Made by a program: the position numbers and the translations under genes | The notes under the pieces: model-generated | What the model was told of the DNA's origin: nothing | What the model saw: only the letters and a program-made list of their open reading frames with translations | The model's database searches: none | DNA from: Coriaria nepalensis | Taxonomy: Eukaryota; Streptophyta; Magnoliopsida; Cucurbitales; Coriariaceae | Direction: 5' to 3' | NCBI GenBank assembly: GCA_027186245.1 | Contig: CP114483.1 | Location: 3,606,001 to 3,670,000, forward strand | Length of the DNA stretch: 64,000 nt | Shown: in pieces, positions 61,821 to 64,000 of the stretch | Numbering within the stretch: the stretch's first letter is position 1 | Layout: each line of letters begins with the position of its first letter

Positions 61821-64000
61821 TTATAAAGGCCTTAAAAGTGGGTAATCTTCAAGAAGTTCTCGCTCGGATAGAGAATCATTTTCATTCTGAGGGGTCCACA
61901 ATACTTCAACAGCCTGCGGATCATACAGGGAGAACATAGAGATGAACAGAGAAAAAAAAAAACACAAAAGAAAAGCCAATTACTTTATGAACTAGAGTTT
62001 GGGTATTTTACTAGGATTTTGCTTGCTGGGATGGAGGCAAGCTTTTGTAGAGCTTCCTTCAAGTCCCCACTACCATTTACAGTGGGAAGTTTATGCACTC
62101 CTTCAGCAGCTACCAAGATTGATACCTAATATGTTGACAGATTCAAGATGTCATATATAATAATTTAGTGCGCATTTATGCCTCATTTCCAGCAGAACCT
62201 TGAAATTTAGCCAGGTCCCACAAATCTTATCTACCATCCAGTTTATGTAACCAAATCTGTAAATGCCCTTTTGGAACTCCAGTTTTTGTGGTTTAAGTTT
62301 CAGTCTGAAGCCATCAAACTGAGATTTTCACGATTATGTTTTGGTCCAAAAGAAAAAAAGAAAAAAAAAAATTCTGAACTTACCACAATATACTCATTGC
62401 TGAATCCACCAGCCTTAAGGCTACTTGTGCTCTGCTTTTTAATGCTGTTTACATTGACAAGTGTCTCTTCATCGAATTTGCCCCGTTCTTCAATTGAAAG
62501 TTGATTGAACCGTTTCTCTCCGTCTTCCATGCTCCTTTTAAGATCCACCTAACATTATTAACACGCACTCCCAATCATATGTATAAAATTACTTGCAGGG
62601 AAATATTTTAAAGAAGAACAATTTTAGAATGAACATGTTGAATCCAAAGTGATGAAGTAAGGAAAAACATGGTATTCTAATTGATCGTAGTTTATTGATC
62701 ATAGTTTACTTACGGATGAATAACCAGAGATGCAGTAATCTGGATGCCGAAGCAGAGCTAGTGATGTCTCTGCAACTCAAAACATGAATATTAATTCAAA
62801 ATGCACCGTGGGTAAATATTACAGTCAATTCTCCTTTAATAAAAACTAAAATTGCCAGAAAATCACAATAAATTCAACTATATCAGAAGCACAATAACAG
62901 AAGTTTCATCACCTGTTAATACATAGCTCAACCCCTCAGGAGTTGACGTATCGGCTGTTTCAGCTATTCGAATAAGATCCCTCTGAAGAACACGCCCCAT
63001 ACCCAACAAACCAACCTAAGAAAAATATGTAGATAAATATATAAACAAAACATTTGGAGAACTTAAAACAACCACACTCTTGATACTCGGTAGAGCTCTA
63101 GACCAATATTGTAGCCGAACTTACAATACACTACCATTTTCATGAAGAGTATCAATTTTGAAACATTTAAGTAGCCACAGAGAAATGTGATTCTGAACTT
63201 AGATTCACAACTTGCTTGTATACTAAAATATGAATGCTCTTAGATGAGCATTTTCGATTTCCAGAACAACCTTTGAACTAGTGAGAAATCGAGAAAATCA
63301 GCTTATCCAAGCTTGGGCCGTCACTCTCCGTTTCTCTATCTCTAACTTATAGACCTTCTTTCCCTCATAAACACCTCTAGTTTTCATATGTAATACTGCT
63401 TTCAAGTTCGAAACAATATAGCACTATGTTAAACTCATATATACCGTGAAGGAATTAACCACCGTTTTATGAAAGGAAGAAAAAAAGGGAAAGAAGAAAT
63501 AATTAATTTTTTGCAATACCTGAAGTTTAAGGACACTAGTTTTCTCGGCAGCAGTAAGAACTCCACCTTCCGAACGATCAGAGAGGAAGCCAGAAACCAA
63601 AACAAAGGCCATGAAACCGACCAAGATCAAAGTGAAGCTCGAACCAGCACCCACTCCAACCCCAACCGCCGGGCCCACAAAAAACCCACCACCACCTCCT
63701 CTAAATCCGAACGGCGACGGCGCATAATACGGCGTCGAGTATGAAAAACCAGAATTTGACGGCGCAGAATAACTCCTCGAAGAAGAAGATGATGAATGCG
63801 ACGAAAATGCCCTTCCACCAACTCGTCCACCTGAAGCAGCCAACGCTGAATTGGGATCGTGAATCAACAACAAACCCAGTAAAACCGCAGCGATAGCGGG
63901 CTTTCTAAGCGCTTTTAACGCGTTCAGGATTGTACTAGTGAGAATATCAAATGGGTTGTCGTTTCTCTTCATCTTCTGCGCATTCACTTGTTCTTTTTTG
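61821..64000 (-). CDS. FLAP1: DUF1517 thylakoid protein (FLAP1-like), 5' end outside window
   Basis: Six minus-strand exons lie inside the window: from beyond 64000 to 63520, 63015-62913, 62769-62714, 62548-62384, 62125-62012 and 61913-61821 (about 336 aa here). The frame is still open at 64000 (KKEQVNAQKMKRNDNPFD), so the start and probably the transit peptide lie outside. Order: a first membrane segment (KPAIAAVLLGLLLIHDP), a Ser/Gly-rich linker, a second membrane segment (FTLILVGFMAFVLVSGFL), then the DUF1517 core (GMGRVLQRDLIRIAETADTS, SLALLRHPDYCISGYS, ERGKFDEETLVNVN) ending EDYPLLRPL. The family includes Arabidopsis FLAP1 (At1g54520), which tunes photoprotection under fluctuating light in chloroplast membranes. 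The intron after SIPASKIL has the weak donor CTA|GTAAAA. Confidence 0.9.

Overview
The window is nuclear DNA from a dicot plant. Protein genes have many short GT-AG introns, AT-rich spacers, CT/GA and TA microsatellites and Ty1/copia retrotransposons, and there is a plant MIR167 hairpin and a nuclear tRNA-Gly. The gene order closely follows Arabidopsis chromosome 3, At3g04780 to At3g04910 as I recall it: PITH protein, RPI3, NEK2, PUS7/TruD, EMC2, TSO1-like, DUF868, DRT102, DUF2358, WNK1. This run is interrupted by genes outside that Arabidopsis order (an EGF-like protein, an IQD protein, a trihelix factor, a second DUF868 gene, a DUF1517 gene). The species cannot be named from the sequence alone.

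Layout. 1-9 kb is gene-poor: a foldback MITE (0.9 kb), MIR167 on the minus strand (2.6 kb), tRNA-Gly-GCC (5.1 kb) and two rearranged, decayed copia pieces (5.9-7.8 kb). 9-22 kb holds a divergent PITH/RPI3 pair, an EGF-like secreted protein, an IQ67-domain protein and a NEK kinase. 22-30 kb is mostly spacer around a PETAL LOSS-like trihelix factor. 30.5-41.4 kb is one long 20-exon pseudouridine synthase gene carrying a 4.06-kb copia element in an intron. It is divergent with EMC2 (41.7-44.7 kb). 45-54.6 kb has the TSO1-like gene, a frameshifted DUF868 gene, an unidentified ORF, DRT102 and DUF2358. 55.5-64 kb has an intact DUF868 gene, WNK1, a decayed OB-fold (CTC1-like) fragment and a DUF1517 thylakoid protein cut by the right edge.

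Exon models were built by hand from splice sites, reading phase and family similarity. For PITH, NEK2, PUS7, EMC2, TSO1-like, DUF2358, WNK1, EGF-like and trihelix genes the joined exons keep one open frame from ATG to stop, which supports the models. The genes are housekeeping, signalling and regulatory genes with no shared pathway; the link among them is conserved synteny and several shared promoters (PITH/RPI3, PUS7/EMC2, DRT102/DUF2358).

The most unusual points are a tandem duplication that gives the TSO1-like gene an extra in-frame 33-nt exon while its first CXC motif has lost two cysteines; a copia insertion whose LTR ends 18 nt from a splice acceptor; and apparent one-base frameshifts in RPI3 and one DUF868 gene.
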